DNA of 64,000 nt. Origin: Rhodobacter capsulatus. Its GTDB lineage: Bacteria > Pseudomonadota > Alphaproteobacteria > Rhodobacterales > Rhodobacteraceae. The notes beneath the pieces were generated by a model that saw only the letters and a program-made list of their open reading frames with translations, made no database searches and was not told the origin of the DNA. The position numbers were made by a program, and so were the translations under genes. Below, piece by piece: positions 18,012 to 28,166 of the stretch. The DNA lies in NCBI RefSeq assembly GCF_003254295.1, contig NZ_QKZO01000001.1, positions 435,663 through 499,662 on the forward strand, in the 5' to 3' direction. Position 1 is the stretch's first letter. Every line of letters begins with the position of its first letter.

Positions 18012-19016
18012 TCAGTCTTCGTCTTTCGATCTGGTGAAGACGCCTTTCAGCGCGCCGCCGGTCAGTTGCGTGACTTTCGGGCGCGGCAGCGCGGCGAAGG
18101 GCATCGGGCGGCAGACCTCCATCGCGGCGATGCCGACCCGGGCGGTCAGCGCGCCGTTGATCACGCCCTCGCCGAAGCGGCGCGAGATTTTCGCGGCCAG
18201 ATGGCCCCCGGTCATCGTCTCGATCAGATCATCGCCCGCGGCGACGGCCCCCGTCGCGATCACATGCGTCATCACCGTGCGGGCCAGCCGCAGCGCCCCA
18301 AGGCTGCCCGCGCGGCCGCCGTAGATCTCGGCCACGCCGCGGATCATCCGCAGGTTGGCAATCAGCGCGGTGGCGACATCGGCCAGCGCCAGCGGCACCA
18401 GCGCCGTCACCGTCGCCACCGTGCGCGCGGCGGCCTCGATCTCCAGACGCGCGGCAGCATCGAGCGGCGCCATCAGCTCGGTTTCGGTCAGCCGCAGCAG
18501 GGTTTGCGTGTCAAGCTGCTCGGGCGCGCGCTCGCGCAGGCGGGCGAGCGACCATTTCATCTCGGGCCGGGCGGAGTAAAGCTTCGCCATCCGGTCGACC
18601 GCCTTGCGCGCGGCGCGCAGATCGTCGCGGTTGCCCGCCTCGATCACCTCCTGATGCAGCTTGTCGAGACGGCCAAGCTTGGCGAAGGCGGTCAGCTCGC
18701 GCAGGGCCACCAGAACGCAGGCGATCAGGAACAGGATCAGAAGCCCCGTCGCCACCCAGCCCAGCATCGGATTGGCGGCGAAAAGCCCGGTGACGAAATT
18801 CCACAGCGCGACGGTGATCAGGAAGCCCACCAGCGCCCCGGTCGCCTGCCAGAAGAACCGCGTCAGCCGCGAGCGCGGCCGGGCGGCGAGTTTCGCCGCG
18901 ATCTGCATGGCGCGGCCCTGCGGGGCGGCGTCGAAAGCGGGTTGATCGATCACCGGCGGCGCCTCGGCGGGCGAGGCGGGCGGGGCGTCCAGTTCCAGAA
19001 TGACAGGTCGTTTCAC
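18012..19016 (-). CDS. ycjF: YcjF/DUF697 family inner-membrane protein
   Basis: A 334-residue TIGR01620-type protein with two membrane helices at about residues 60-110 (GALVGFLITVALWNFVTGLF and GWVATGLLILFLIACVLVAL), then a helical soluble domain and a DUF697 C-terminal region (ATVTALVPLALADVATALIANLRMI, in parts). Function unknown, but it travels with YcjX. Its GTG start overlaps the ycjX stop as GTGA, so the pair is one operon. Envelope-stress association is known for the enterobacterial homologues only. Confidence 0.82.
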   Translation of the reverse strand: MKRPVILELDAPPASPAEAPPVIDQPAFDAAPQGRAMQIAAKLAARPRSRLTRFFWQATGALVGFLITVALWNFVTGLFAANPMLGWVATGLLILFLIACVLVALRELTAFAKLGRLDKLHQEVIEAGNRDDLRAARKAVDRMAKLYSARPEMKWSLARLRERAPEQLDTQTLLRLTETELMAPLDAAARLEIEAAARTVATVTALVPLALADVATALIANLRMIRGVAEIYGGRAGSLGALRLARTVMTHVIATGAVAAGDDLIETMTGGHLAAKISRRFGEGVINGALTARVGIAAMEVCRPMPFAALPRPKVTQLTGGALKGVFTRSKDED

Positions 19017-20416
19017 AGCTTGTCCCCGATCAGGAATTCGGCGGCGCGGTCGATGCGGATATGCGGCGGGCCCTCGCCCGGGCGCAAAACGCCCGGCGCG
19101 GGCGCAAAGTTCATCAGGCCGAAATCGGCATCCAGCCACTCCTCGGCGCCGTCGCGGGCGGCGGTCAGGAGTTCCGCCGGATCGGCGGGCAATTCGCCGG
19201 GATAAAGCGCGACCGAGCGGCCATCGGCCAGGCGCCCGCGCACCGCGGGCAGATCCTCGCCGCCATGGGGGATGATGTCTTCGGTCGTCGTGCGCAACGA
19301 GGCCAGCGACATCGCCGCGGTCTCGGCCCCGGCAAAACTGGCGCGGTCCTTGGCCTCGCGCAAAAGCGCCTCGGTGATCGCGGTCAGTTTCGCATGCTGG
19401 ATGTGGTGCAGATGATCGGCCTTGGTCGCGGCGAACAGGATCCGTTCGACCCGTTTCGCCCCCAACAGCGTCAGCAGGAACCCGGGCACGCCGGGGCGGA
19501 AGGCCGTCAGGATCGCCGCCATGGATTGGCGCAGATCTTCGAGCGCCGCGGGCCCGGCATGGATGGCGCCGAGCACATCGACCAGCACCACCTGCCGGTC
19601 GATGCGGGCGAAGTGATCGCGGAAGAACGGTCGCACCACCTCGCGCTTGTAGGCCTCGAACCGGCGTTCCATCTCGCGCCCAAGCGAGTCGCGCGGATAG
19701 GTGGCGGGCGGGATCGGCGCGAAGGTCAAGACGGGCGAGCCCGCCATTTCGCCCGGCAACAGGAACCGCCCCGGCGAGCAATCGGAAAACCCGGCCTCGC
19801 GCGAGGCGATCAGATGCGCGGTGAAGGCTTCGGACAGCGCCTTCGCCGCGGTCTCGCTGAAGCGGGCGTAAAGGTCGATCTCGTCCAGCGTTTGCAGGAA
19901 GGCATCCGATCCGGGGCGGCCGGGCAGACGGTCAAGCACGCCCGCCGACCATTCCTCGAAGGTCTTGTCGATCAGCCCAAGATCCAGCAGCCATTCGCCG
20001 GGATAATCGACGATGTCGAGATGCACGGTGCGCGGCTTGTAAAGCGCGCCCAGCATCCCCGAAGGCTGCAGCCGGAAGCTGAGCCGCAGTTCCGAAACCG
20101 CCCGCGTGCCCTCGGGCCAGGCGGGATTGGCGCCGGTCATGCTGGCGAGATGGCTTTCATAGTCGAACCGCGGCACGGTGTCGTCGGGTTGCGGTTTCAG
20201 ATAGGCGGCGCGGATGCGCCCCGCCCCGGTCAGCGCGGGCATCCGGCCGCGGTCGAGCAGATTGGCCACCAGCGAGGTGATGAAAACGGTCTTGCCCGAC
20301 CGCGACAGCCCGGTGACGCCCAGCCGGATCACCGGCTCGAACAGGGCTTCGGAAACCGAGGAGCCGAGCCCCTCGATGCTGCGGCCGATGTCCTCGGCAA
20401 GGTCGCTGATGCCCAC
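19013..20416 (-). CDS. ycjX: YcjX family P-loop GTPase-like protein
   Basis: A 467-residue DUF463 protein with a Walker A motif [14 protein letters not shown] near residue 35 and the segment [18 protein letters not shown] (a DxPG-type switch). The family is predicted to hydrolyse nucleotides, and its cellular role is unclear. I prefer the GTG at 20416 because AAAGG sits seven bases upstream; the ATG at 20461 has no ribosome-binding site. Length then matches the family. It is followed by the overlapping ycjF gene and reads divergently from truA. Confidence 0.85.
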   Translation of the reverse strand: MGISDLAEDIGRSIEGLGSSVSEALFEPVIRLGVTGLSRSGKTVFITSLVANLLDRGRMPALTGAGRIRAAYLKPQPDDTVPRFDYESHLASMTGANPAWPEGTRAVSELRLSFRLQPSGMLGALYKPRTVHLDIVDYPGEWLLDLGLIDKTFEEWSAGVLDRLPGRPGSDAFLQTLDEIDLYARFSETAAKALSEAFTAHLIASREAGFSDCSPGRFLLPGEMAGSPVLTFAPIPPATYPRDSLGREMERRFEAYKREVVRPFFRDHFARIDRQVVLVDVLGAIHAGPAALEDLRQSMAAILTAFRPGVPGFLLTLLGAKRVERILFAATKADHLHHIQHAKLTAITEALLREAKDRASFAGAETAAMSLASLRTTTEDIIPHGGEDLPAVRGRLADGRSVALYPGELPADPAELLTAARDGAEEWLDADFGLMNFAPAPGVLRPGEGPPHIRIDRAAEFLIGDKL

Positions 20417-20543
20417 TGCGCTGCCTTTCCCGGTCGTTCTGGTTGCGCCGAAGATAGGCATTGCGCAAAGCGATTCACAGAGGGGAAAGCAGCGCACCCC
20501 CGGGGGCATTGCGCAAAGCCAAAAGCCGCGCTATCGCCGGGAC

Positions 20544-21311
20544 ATGCCCAGATTTGCCTTCAGGATCGAATATGACGGCGGCCCCTTTGCCGGGTGGCAA
20601 AGACAGGCCATCCTGCCCTCGGTGCAGGGCGCGGTGGAGGCTGCGCTGGCCCGGCTTGAACCCGGGGACCACACGATTGCCGCCGCCGGGCGGACCGATG
20701 CCGGGGTGCATGCGACGGCGCAGGTCGCCCATGCCGATCTGACGAAGGACTGGGACCCGTTCCGGCTCTCGGAGGCGCTGAACCACCATCTGCGCCCGGC
20801 TCCGGTGGCGATCACCGCCTGCGCGCGCGTCAGTGACGATTTCCACGCCCGGTTTTCCGCGCGCGAGCGGCGCTATCTGTTCCGGCTGGTCAGCCGCCGC
20901 GCCCCCGTGGTGCATGACCGCGGCAAGGTCTGGCAGGTGCAGAACCCGCTCGATGTCGCGGCGATGCGGGAAGGGGCGGCACAGCTGATCGGGCTGCACG
21001 ACTTCACCACCTTCCGCGCCGCGATGTGTCAGGCGAAATCTCCGGTGAAGACGCTCGACGAAATCGCGATCACGGAAATCGCCCTGCCGAGCGGGCAGGA
21101 AGTTCGCTTCCATCTGCGCGCGCGCAGCTTCCTGCACAATCAGGTGCGCTCGATCGTCGGCACGCTGGAACGGGTGGGGGCAGGCGCCTGGGCGCCCGAG
21201 GATGTCGGCCGGGCGCTGGCCGCGCGCGACCGGGCCGCCTGCGGGCCGGTCTGTCCGCCGCAGGGGCTTTACCTTTGCGGCGTGGGCTACCCCGAAGATC
21301 CGTTTGCCTGA
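20544..21311 (+). CDS. truA: tRNA pseudouridine38-40 synthase TruA
   Basis: Modifies uridines 38-40 in the tRNA anticodon stem. The 255-residue protein has the catalytic Asp in [17 protein letters not shown] near residue 52 and the C-terminal signature [36 protein letters not shown] is the standard TruA N-terminus, so the ATG at 20544 is preferred. It is convergent with the CapD-like gene, with one base between the stops. Confidence 0.94.
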   Translation: MPRFAFRIEYDGGPFAGWQRQAILPSVQGAVEAALARLEPGDHTIAAAGRTDAGVHATAQVAHADLTKDWDPFRLSEALNHHLRPAPVAITACARVSDDFHARFSARERRYLFRLVSRRAPVVHDRGKVWQVQNPLDVAAMREGAAQLIGLHDFTTFRAAMCQAKSPVKTLDEIAITEIALPSGQEVRFHLRARSFLHNQVRSIVGTLERVGAGAWAPEDVGRALAARDRAACGPVCPPQGLYLCGVGYPEDPFA

Positions 21312-21312
21312 G

Positions 21313-23247
21313 TCATTCGGCGGGCAGGTCCGCGGCGCGCTCGTTGCGCTGCGCCTGCACGACCTGACATTGCAGCGCCGAAGCGGGCAGGCTTTGCGGC
21401 GCATATTCCGGCACCGCCCGCGCCACGACCGCAATCATGTCGGTCTCCGAGCCGCGGTCGATCGCCTCGCGCAGATCGCGCAGCGCCGCCGCCGTGGCCA
21501 GTTCCGACAGGTGATCTTCCCGCACCGAGATGATCTTCGGATGCGCCGTCGTCTGCGCGCCCTTGCGCACCATCAACTCCTCGTGCAGCTTTTCGCCCGG
21601 ACGCAGCCCGGTGGTGACGATCTCGATATCGCCATCGGGGGTGTTCGCGTCGCGCACGGTGAAGCCCGAGGTCTCGATCAGCCGCCGCGCCAGATCGATG
21701 ATCTTCACCGGCTTTCCCATGTCCAGAACGAAGACCTCGCCTCCCTCGGCGAAGGAGCCCGCCAGCAGCACCAGCCGCGAGGCCTCCTGGATCGTCATGA
21801 AATAGCGCGTCACCCGTTCGTCGGTCAGCGTCACCGGGCCGCCGCGGGCGATCTGTTCCTGAAACAGCGGCACGACCGAGCCCGAAGAGCCGAGCACATT
21901 GCCAAAGCGCACGATCGAGAACACCGTCCGCCCCGGCCGCGCCGCCAGATCCTGCACGATCAGTTCCGCCAGCCGCTTCGAGGCGCCCATCAGATTGCCC
22001 GGCCGCACCGCCTTGTCGGTGGAGACCAGAACGAAGCGCTTGACCTGCGCCTCCCGCGCCGCCCGCGCCAGCACGGCCGTGCCCAGCACATTGTTCGCCA
22101 TGCCCGCCCGGGCATTGATCTCGACCAGCGGCACATGCTTGTAGGCGGCGGCATGCAGCACGATGTCGATGCCATGCCGGTCCAGCACCTGCATCACCTG
22201 CACCCGGTCGGCGATCGTGCCCAGAACCGCCACGATCTCGACACCGGTCGCCTCGGCCAGAAGCCGCATCTCGGCCTCGGCATTGTAAAGCGCCAGCTCG
22301 GAAAGTTCGTACAGCACCAGCGTCTTCGGACGGCAGACCACGACCTGACGGCACAGCTCCAGCCCGATCGAGCCCCCCGCCCCGGAAATCAGCACATTGG
22401 CATCGCGATAGGCGTTGCGGCCCGCGGTCAGCTCATGGTTGAGAGGGTCGCGGCACAAAAGCCCCGCGGTGCCCGCCGGGCGCATCAGGTCAAGCAGTTC
22501 CTGACCGCCGTGGATCTGGGTGAAGGCGGGCAGGCTGTGCACCTGCAGCCCCAGCTTTTCCAGCCGTTGCGACAGGAAGGTCTGCTTGTCGCTCGAGACC
22601 GAGGGCATCGCCAGAATGACCTGATTGATCTTGTATTGCTCGATCACCCGCGCCGCGTGAACGCCGGAATGGATCGGCACGCCGTTCATCGTCATGCCCG
22701 CCAGCGTGGCGTTGTCGTCCAGAAAGGCGCAGACGACGAAATCGTCGCTGTTGCGCAATTCGCGCGCCAAGGCCATGCCGGTGCGGCCCGCGCCATAGAT
22801 CGCCACGCGCGAGAGGGTGCGGGAATTGCGATAGATCGCCGTCAGGATCCGCGTCAGCGCCAGCCGGGTGAAGAAGAAGGCGGTGAAATAGAGCAGGCCG
22901 AAGACCACATGCAGCCCGGGCGATTGCTCGACCGCGGCCAGGTCCGATTGCACCGCCGAGGTGATCGCCAGCGCCGAGGCGAGGATCGCCGAGCGCACCA
23001 CCGCCTCGCCCTGATATTCGCGCAGCTTGATCCGCGACAGGCCCAGAAGGCCGCTCAGCACCCCGGCTTCGGCGATCAGCAGCGGCTGCTCCAGCGCATG
23101 CGCCCGCAAAAGCGGCAAAAGGGCGGTGCCCTCGTTCAGCAGCACCAGCGCAAGGCAAAAGCTCAGCGGCACCAGCATCAGATCGATCGCCATCAGGATC
23201 GAGGACTTCTGCCTGCGGCTGAGCGAGATAATGGACTTCAAGAGCAC
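21313..23247 (-). CDS. CapD/FlaA1-type nucleotide-sugar 4,6-dehydratase, membrane-anchored
   Basis: A roughly 644-residue protein of the WbpM/PglF type. The N-terminus has several membrane helices, followed by a CoA-binding-like Rossmann segment (VAIYGAGRTGMALARELRN) and the catalytic short-chain dehydrogenase domain starting VLISGAGGSIGLELCRQ. The usual YxxxK pair is MxxxK here (NLMGASKRLAE), as in inverting 4,6-dehydratases of this family. It would convert a UDP-N-acetylhexosamine in surface-glycan synthesis. The start is uncertain: a GTG at 23247 is used, and a TTG at 23310 is possible. It follows the sugar transferase on the same strand after 130 bases. Confidence 0.85.
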   Translation of the reverse strand: MLLKSIISLSRRQKSSILMAIDLMLVPLSFCLALVLLNEGTALLPLLRAHALEQPLLIAEAGVLSGLLGLSRIKLREYQGEAVVRSAILASALAITSAVQSDLAAVEQSPGLHVVFGLLYFTAFFFTRLALTRILTAIYRNSRTLSRVAIYGAGRTGMALARELRNSDDFVVCAFLDDNATLAGMTMNGVPIHSGVHAARVIEQYKINQVILAMPSVSSDKQTFLSQRLEKLGLQVHSLPAFTQIHGGQELLDLMRPAGTAGLLCRDPLNHELTAGRNAYRDANVLISGAGGSIGLELCRQVVVCRPKTLVLYELSELALYNAEAEMRLLAEATGVEIVAVLGTIADRVQVMQVLDRHGIDIVLHAAAYKHVPLVEINARAGMANNVLGTAVLARAAREAQVKRFVLVSTDKAVRPGNLMGASKRLAELIVQDLAARPGRTVFSIVRFGNVLGSSGSVVPLFQEQIARGGPVTLTDERVTRYFMTIQEASRLVLLAGSFAEGGEVFVLDMGKPVKIIDLARRLIETSGFTVRDANTPDGDIEIVTTGLRPGEKLHEELMVRKGAQTTAHPKIISVREDHLSELATAAALRDLREAIDRGSETDMIAVVARAVPEYAPQSLPASALQCQVVQAQRNERAADLPAE

Positions 23248-23377
23248 CGCCAGCCCCGCTCCGAGATATGTATTGCGACTGCAGCATACCCTGTGCCCGG
23301 TTTCGGTCAACGGGATGCATCCAAAATCAGCGGCTTGTCGCTAAACCATTGCAAAAAGGACGCGCCATCGGCGGCAA

Positions 23378-23983
23378 TCAGCTTATCATCCGTGCAATGG
23401 TGCGCCCGATCAGCCGCAAATCGAGGCAGACCGAGGCGTGACGCGCATAAATCAGATCCAGTTTCGCCTTGGCCGGGATGCAGATGCGGCAATAGAGGCG
23501 GTCGGTCTCCTCGGCGCTGCGCGAGCGCGCCAGCAGCCATTCCTCGTGCCGGTGATAATGGATCGAGGCCAGCCCGGTCACGCCGGGGCGGGATTTCAGC
23601 ACCTCGGCATAGATCCCGGGGAAGCGCTCGACATAGGAGCGCAGCGGCGGACGCGGCCCGACGAAGCTGATGTCGCCGCGCAGGATGTTCCAGAGCTGCG
23701 GCAGCTCATCAAGCCGGAAGCGGCGCAGCAGCCGGCCGACCGGGGTGATCCGCCCGGCCTTGTCGCCGCCCGAGACGCCCGCATCGGTGGCGACCACGGT
23801 CATGGTGCGGAATTTCCACAGCCGAAAGGCGGTGTCGGGCGTCTTCATCCGCTCGGCGGCATAGAAATAGGGGCGGCCCTGGGTCAGCGCCAGCGCCGCC
23901 AGAACCAGCAGGCCCAGCAGCCCAATCACCGGCAGGATCAGCAGCGCAAAGCCGATGTCAAACAGTCGTTTCGTCAGGCTCAT
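23378..23983 (-). CDS. Initiating sugar transferase (bacterial sugar transferase / PHPT family)
   Basis: A 201-residue polyprenyl-phosphate glycosyl-1-phosphate transferase that would load the first sugar onto undecaprenyl phosphate. It shows an N-terminal membrane hairpin (FALLILPVIGLLGLLVLAAL), the WKFRTM motif and the core LRRFRLDELPQLWNILRGDISFVGPRP typical of the family. It is the short form without the large multi-span N-terminal domain. Its ATG overlaps the stop of the epimerase gene (ATGA). Confidence 0.9.
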   Translation of the reverse strand: MSLTKRLFDIGFALLILPVIGLLGLLVLAALALTQGRPYFYAAERMKTPDTAFRLWKFRTMTVVATDAGVSGGDKAGRITPVGRLLRRFRLDELPQLWNILRGDISFVGPRPPLRSYVERFPGIYAEVLKSRPGVTGLASIHYHRHEEWLLARSRSAEETDRLYCRICIPAKAKLDLIYARHASVCLDLRLIGRTIARMIS

Positions 23984-24867
23984 GCCCGTCCCTCCTCGAA
24001 CCGCAGATCGGCGATCAGCCCCGCCGCGGTGACCGGCAGATCGGGCACGAGGCCCAGCGCCAGCGCCCGATCGACCGCAAGCTCCACCGAGGCGATCGCC
24101 TCGGGCGGGGCCGGATCGGCCTGCCAACTTTCCCCCGCCGCGCGCAACAGCGCCTCCATGCCCACGGCCCCGGGCAGCGCCAGATTGATCACCCCGGGCA
24201 GCGTCGCCCCGCCGCCCGCCGCCAGCCGCACCAGCCGCGCCAGCGCCCGCGCCAGCGCCTGCGGCCCGATGTAGCTGCGCCGCGGTGCAAGCCCGTCGGC
24301 AAAAACATGCAGCCGCCGCCCGCCCGGCGGCGCGGCCTGCCCCAAAAGCGCATCCGCCCCGGCGACATTGCCGATCCGCAGCACCACCGCGCCGGGCCGC
24401 CCGGCAGCCACCGCCTCCATCGCCACCTTGGCGCGGCCGTAGTCCGAGACCGGCGCGGGCGCGTCCTCCTCGTGGCAAAGCCGCCCGGCAGGCCGACCAT
24501 AGACCGCCGCCGAAGAGGCCAGCAAGACCGGCCGCCCCCCGGCCCGGTCGAGCACCGCCGCCGCCAGATCGCGATGCGCCGCCATCTCCGCCGCCGTGCC
24601 CCGGGTCGGACCGGCCAGCAGCAGCACCGCCGCGGCCGACGCCACCGCGCGGGCCAGCGCCTCGGGCTCGGCCAGCGGATCGAACACCACCGTCGGGCCG
24701 CCGAAAGCGGCGAAATCCTCGGGCCTGCGCGCCTGCCACACCGTCTGCGGCGCGACGCCGCCGGACAGGCTCCAGACCCGGCGCAGCAACCCGCCCAGCC
24801 GCCCGGATCCGCCCAGAACAAGCAGGCGCGGAAACTCTGGCTTGAGGTTTGATCTGAATGACCGCAT
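23980..24867 (-). CDS. NAD(P)-dependent epimerase/dehydratase family protein
   Basis: A 295-residue extended short-chain dehydrogenase with an N-terminal dinucleotide motif LLVLGGSGRLGGLLRR and the catalytic pattern SSAAVYG ... YGRAK (Tyr and Lys of YxxxK). Probably acts on a nucleotide sugar for the same surface polysaccharide as its neighbours; the exact reaction is not visible. First of the minus-strand glycan genes, divergent from the Wza-like gene. The ATG at 24867 is the best-fitting start, but no strong ribosome-binding site is seen. Confidence 0.75.
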   Translation of the reverse strand: MRSFRSNLKPEFPRLLVLGGSGRLGGLLRRVWSLSGGVAPQTVWQARRPEDFAAFGGPTVVFDPLAEPEALARAVASAAAVLLLAGPTRGTAAEMAAHRDLAAAVLDRAGGRPVLLASSAAVYGRPAGRLCHEEDAPAPVSDYGRAKVAMEAVAAGRPGAVVLRIGNVAGADALLGQAAPPGGRRLHVFADGLAPRRSYIGPQALARALARLVRLAAGGGATLPGVINLALPGAVGMEALLRAAGESWQADPAPPEAIASVELAVDRALALGLVPDLPVTAAGLIADLRFEEGRA

Positions 24868-24951
24868 AGACTTGGCTGCCGTGGATCTGCTGACTCGTCG
24901 CTGCAACGAGCCTTAGCATCCGATGCGCGGCGCGGAAACGGGGGAACGTGA

Positions 24952-26076
24952 ATGGCTTCGAAACCGGGACTCATCGTCGCCGTGATGCTGGCTGTGGCCG
25001 CTTCGGGCTGCACCTTGCCGCGCGGCGCGGCGATGCAAAGCGAGATCCTGAAGAACGCCTCCGACAAGACCCCGGAGTTTTCGCATTACCCGGTGGATTC
25101 GAAACTGCTTGCCGAGCTGCCGCACTGGCCCTCGGGCAAGGCCGCGTCGCACCGGCGGTCCTGGATCAAGGGCGGCAGCGGCGGCGCCGGGCAGGTTCTG
25201 GCGGCGGGCGACACGGTGTCGCTGGCGATCTGGGAAGGCGGGCAGAACAAGCTTCTGACCAGCGAGGGCGCCCCCACGACGCAGATCGCCCCCACCACCG
25301 TCTCGAACAGCGGCCAGATCTTCGTGCCCTATGTCGGCGCGGTGAAGGTCTCGGGGCTCAGCGTCGAGGCGGCGCGCGAAAAGGTGCAGCAATCGGTTAC
25401 CGCGCTGATCCCCGAGGCGCAGGTGCAACTGGCCGCGACGCCCGGCAAGGGCAATGCCGTCTCGCTGATCGGCGGCGTGTCGAGCCCGGGCACGATCCCG
25501 CTGATCGACCGCTCGCTGACCGTGCTGGGCGCGATTTCCGAAGCGGGCGGCGTGCAATCCTCGATCGAGAACCCGCAGCTGCGGCTTTACCGCGGCGGCA
25601 AGGTTTATGAAACCTCGTTGCAACGCGTGCTGGACGATCCGGCGCTGGATGCCGGGCTGCGGCCGGGCGACAAGCTGATGGTGCTCAAGGACGATCGCAG
25701 CTTCCTCGCGCTCGGCGCCTCGGGGGTGGAAAAGATCATCGCCTTCCCGAAAGATCATGTGAATGCGCTTGAGGCGGTGACGCTGGCGGGCGGCATCAGC
25801 GACACCCGCGCCAACCCCAAGGGCGTGCTGATCTTGCGCGAATATCCGGCCAGCGCGGTGCGCAGCGAGGCGACGCAGGGGCCGCAGAATGCCCGGGTGG
25901 TGTTCTCGATGGATCTGACCTCTTCCGAGGGGCTGTTCTCGGCGCAGAATTTCGAGGTGCAGTCGAATGACCTCGTGCTGGCCACCGAAAGCCCGCTGGT
26001 CAACACCCGGACGATCCTGGGGCTCTTCGGCTCGACGCTGGGTCTGGCGCGGACGGCGGACACGATCACGAACTGA
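24952..26076 (+). CDS. Wza-like outer-membrane polysaccharide export lipoprotein
   Basis: A 374-residue protein with a lipoprotein signal peptide ending AVAASGC (lipid-modified Cys at about residue 20). After that come a poly-export domain (GDTVSLAIWEGG, VSNSGQIFVPYVGAVKVSGLSVEAAREKV) and two SLBB-type repeats (VSLIGGVSSPGTIPLIDRSLTVL region and IIAFPKDHVNALEAVTLAGG). It should form the outer-membrane channel for capsule or exopolysaccharide. A Wzc-type kinase is not in the window. The ribosome-binding site is GGGGGAAC. Confidence 0.87.
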   Translation: MASKPGLIVAVMLAVAASGCTLPRGAAMQSEILKNASDKTPEFSHYPVDSKLLAELPHWPSGKAASHRRSWIKGGSGGAGQVLAAGDTVSLAIWEGGQNKLLTSEGAPTTQIAPTTVSNSGQIFVPYVGAVKVSGLSVEAAREKVQQSVTALIPEAQVQLAATPGKGNAVSLIGGVSSPGTIPLIDRSLTVLGAISEAGGVQSSIENPQLRLYRGGKVYETSLQRVLDDPALDAGLRPGDKLMVLKDDRSFLALGASGVEKIIAFPKDHVNALEAVTLAGGISDTRANPKGVLILREYPASAVRSEATQGPQNARVVFSMDLTSSEGLFSAQNFEVQSNDLVLATESPLVNTRTILGLFGSTLGLARTADTITN

Positions 26077-26157
26077 TCCCCTGTCCCCGATACAATCCGG
26101 TCTCTGGACCTTTGGGCGCGGCTGTGGCTAGGGTCGCGGCCGACAAAGGAGACCGTC

Positions 26158-27024
26158 ATGGCATTCGGAACGAATATCCGCACCTGGTTCGAGGGACGCT
26201 GGCACGAGGGCGACGTCGCCGTCATGCGCGCGGCCGATCACGGCATCTGGCAGGGCTCGTCGGTGTTCGACGGCGCGCGGCTGTTCGACGGGCTTGTGCC
26301 CGATCTTGACCTGCATTGCGCGCGGGTGAACCGCTCCGCCGCGGCGCTGATGATCACGCCGACGATCGATCCCGCCGAGATGGTCGAGATCGCCCGCGAA
26401 GGCCTGCGCAAATATGCGAAAGGCGCGGCGGTCTATGTGCGGCCGATGTATTGGGCGCTCGACGGCTCCGATCTGGGCGTGGCCCCGCAGGAGGGCGCGA
26501 CGGGTTTCGCGCTTTGTCTGGAAGAGGTGCCGATGCCGCCCGCCGACAGGGCGACGACGCTGACGACAACGCAATTCCGCCGCCCGGTGCTCGCTGACAA
26601 CGTCTGCAACGCCAAGGCGGGCTGTCTTTATCCCAACAACGCCCGGATGCTGGTCGAGGCCAAGCGCAAGGGCTTCGGCAATGCGCTGGTGCAGGACGCG
26701 ATGGGCAATGTCGCGGAATCGGCGACGGCGAACGTTTTCATCGTGAAGGACGGCGTGGTGCTGACGCCGGTTGCGAATGGCACCTTCCTTGCGGGCATCA
26801 CCCGGGCGCGGCACATGGCGAACCTGCGCGCCGCCGGGGTCGAGGTGCGCGAAGCCGTGCTGACGCTCGAGGACGTGCGGGCGGCGGACGAGGTGTTCCT
26901 GTCGGGCAACTTCGGCAAGGTAACGCCGGTGACGGGCTTTGAGGACGTGACCTATGCCCATGGCCCGATGACGAAACGCATCCGCGAGATCTACATGGAC
27001 TGGGCGCTTTCGTCGCCGCTTTGA
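26158..27024 (+). CDS. ilvE: Branched-chain amino acid aminotransferase
   Basis: PLP-dependent fold-type IV transaminase acting on leucine, isoleucine and valine or their keto acids. The 288-residue protein has the class-IV signature with the Schiff-base Lys153 in NVCNAKAGCLYPNNARM, and the cofactor phosphate site near GNVAESATANVFIVKDG. D-amino acid transaminases and aminodeoxychorismate lyases share the fold, so substrate assignment is by overall resemblance. AAGGAG precedes the ATG. The next gene (USP) starts 56 bases downstream and may be cotranscribed. Confidence 0.82.
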   Translation: MAFGTNIRTWFEGRWHEGDVAVMRAADHGIWQGSSVFDGARLFDGLVPDLDLHCARVNRSAAALMITPTIDPAEMVEIAREGLRKYAKGAAVYVRPMYWALDGSDLGVAPQEGATGFALCLEEVPMPPADRATTLTTTQFRRPVLADNVCNAKAGCLYPNNARMLVEAKRKGFGNALVQDAMGNVAESATANVFIVKDGVVLTPVANGTFLAGITRARHMANLRAAGVEVREAVLTLEDVRAADEVFLSGNFGKVTPVTGFEDVTYAHGPMTKRIREIYMDWALSSPL

Positions 27025-27080
27025 GCCAGTTGCCAAAGGGTCCGGTTCCGGTCCATGATGGCCGCAATCCGGAGGACAGG

Positions 27081-27536
27081 ATGCGCAAGTTTCTCGTGGT
27101 GCTGGACCAGACCCGCGAATGTCTGAATGCGATGCGCTATGCCGCGATGCGGGCGGCGCATACGGGCGGGGGCGTCACCATCCTGTCGGTGATCCCGCCC
27201 GATGATTACCAGCACTGGATCGGCGTCGCGGAAATCATGCGTGCCGAAGCCCGCGAAACCATCACCGCGCATTTCGAGGTCTTCGCGAAATGGATGCGCG
27301 ACAAGCAGGGGGTGAACCCCGATCTGGTGATCCGCGAGGGCGATCCGGTGACGGAGATCATGGCGCTGGTGCGCGAAGACCCGGAAATCGGCGTGCTGGT
27401 GCTGGGCGCGGGGACGGAAAAATCCGGCCCCGGCCCGCTGGTGACGCAGCTGTCGCGCAGCTCTGGCAGCCTGCCGATCCCGCTCACCATCGTTCCGGGC
27501 GACATGTCCAAGGAACGGCTGGAATCGATCACCTAA
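27081..27536 (+). CDS. Universal stress protein (UspA family)
   Basis: A 151-residue Usp-fold protein: N-terminal strand MRKFLVVLDQTREC, ligand-site region RYAAMRAAHTGGGVTILSVI, and a C-terminal segment GVLVLGAGTEKSGPGPLVTQLSRSS that resembles but departs from the ATP-binding G2xG9G(S/T) pattern. Function is generic stress adaptation; no specific ligand is visible. The strong GGAGGACAGG fixes the ATG at 27081 over the longer TTG frame. Confidence 0.85.
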   Translation: MRKFLVVLDQTRECLNAMRYAAMRAAHTGGGVTILSVIPPDDYQHWIGVAEIMRAEARETITAHFEVFAKWMRDKQGVNPDLVIREGDPVTEIMALVREDPEIGVLVLGAGTEKSGPGPLVTQLSRSSGSLPIPLTIVPGDMSKERLESIT

Positions 27537-27599
27537 GCCGCCAATCTTGACGGTTTCGGTCGCCAAGCGCATATAGACCGCAAGCCAAGGAGGCGCCCG

Positions 27600-28166
27600 A
27601 TGTTCATCCAGACCGAGACCACCCCGAACCCCGCCACGCTGAAATTCCTGCCGGGCCTTGACGTGATGCCCGAGGGGGTCGCGGATTTCACCTCTGCCGA
27701 GGCCGCGCAGGTCTCGCCGCTGGCGGGGCGGATCTTCCGCGTCGCAGGCGTCAAGGCGGTGTTTCTGGGATCTGATTTCGTCACCGTGACGAAGGACGAG
27801 GCCACCGAATGGGCCCATGCCCGCCCCGCGATCATGGGCGCGATCATGGAACATTACCAGTCGGGCCAGCCGGTGCTGATGGGCGCGGCCGCGGGCGGCC
27901 ACACCGAGGGCAGCGCCGACACCGGCGAAGACGGGGCGATCATCACCCAGATCAAGGAATTGCTGGATACAAGGGTGCGCCCGGCGGTGGCGCGCGACGG
28001 CGGCGACATCACCTTCCACGGCTTTGAAAAGGGTGTCGTCTATCTGCACATGCAGGGCGCCTGCGCCGGTTGCCCGTCCTCCACCTACACGCTGAAGATG
28101 GGGATCGAGAACCTGCTGCGCCACTACATCCCGGAAGTGAGCGAGGTCCGCGCCGTTGCGCAGTGA
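27600..28166 (+). CDS. Nfu-type iron-sulfur cluster carrier
   Basis: A 188-residue protein with an N-terminal Nfu_N domain (MFIQTETTPNPATLKFLPG) and a C-terminal NifU-like domain whose CxxC, Cys155 and Cys158 in GACAGCPSST, ligates a transferable 4Fe-4S cluster at a dimer interface. It delivers clusters to apo-proteins. This is the housekeeping Nfu form, not the NifU scaffold of nitrogenase. AAGGAGG lies upstream. Its end overlaps the start of tsaB by 11 bases. Confidence 0.92.
   Translation: MFIQTETTPNPATLKFLPGLDVMPEGVADFTSAEAAQVSPLAGRIFRVAGVKAVFLGSDFVTVTKDEATEWAHARPAIMGAIMEHYQSGQPVLMGAAAGGHTEGSADTGEDGAIITQIKELLDTRVRPAVARDGGDITFHGFEKGVVYLHMQGACAGCPSSTYTLKMGIENLLRHYIPEVSEVRAVAQ

Noticed and set aside
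23248..23310. TTG start at 23310 for the CapD-like gene
   Set aside because: No ribosome-binding site was seen and the added residues do not resemble the family N-terminus; kept only as an alternative.
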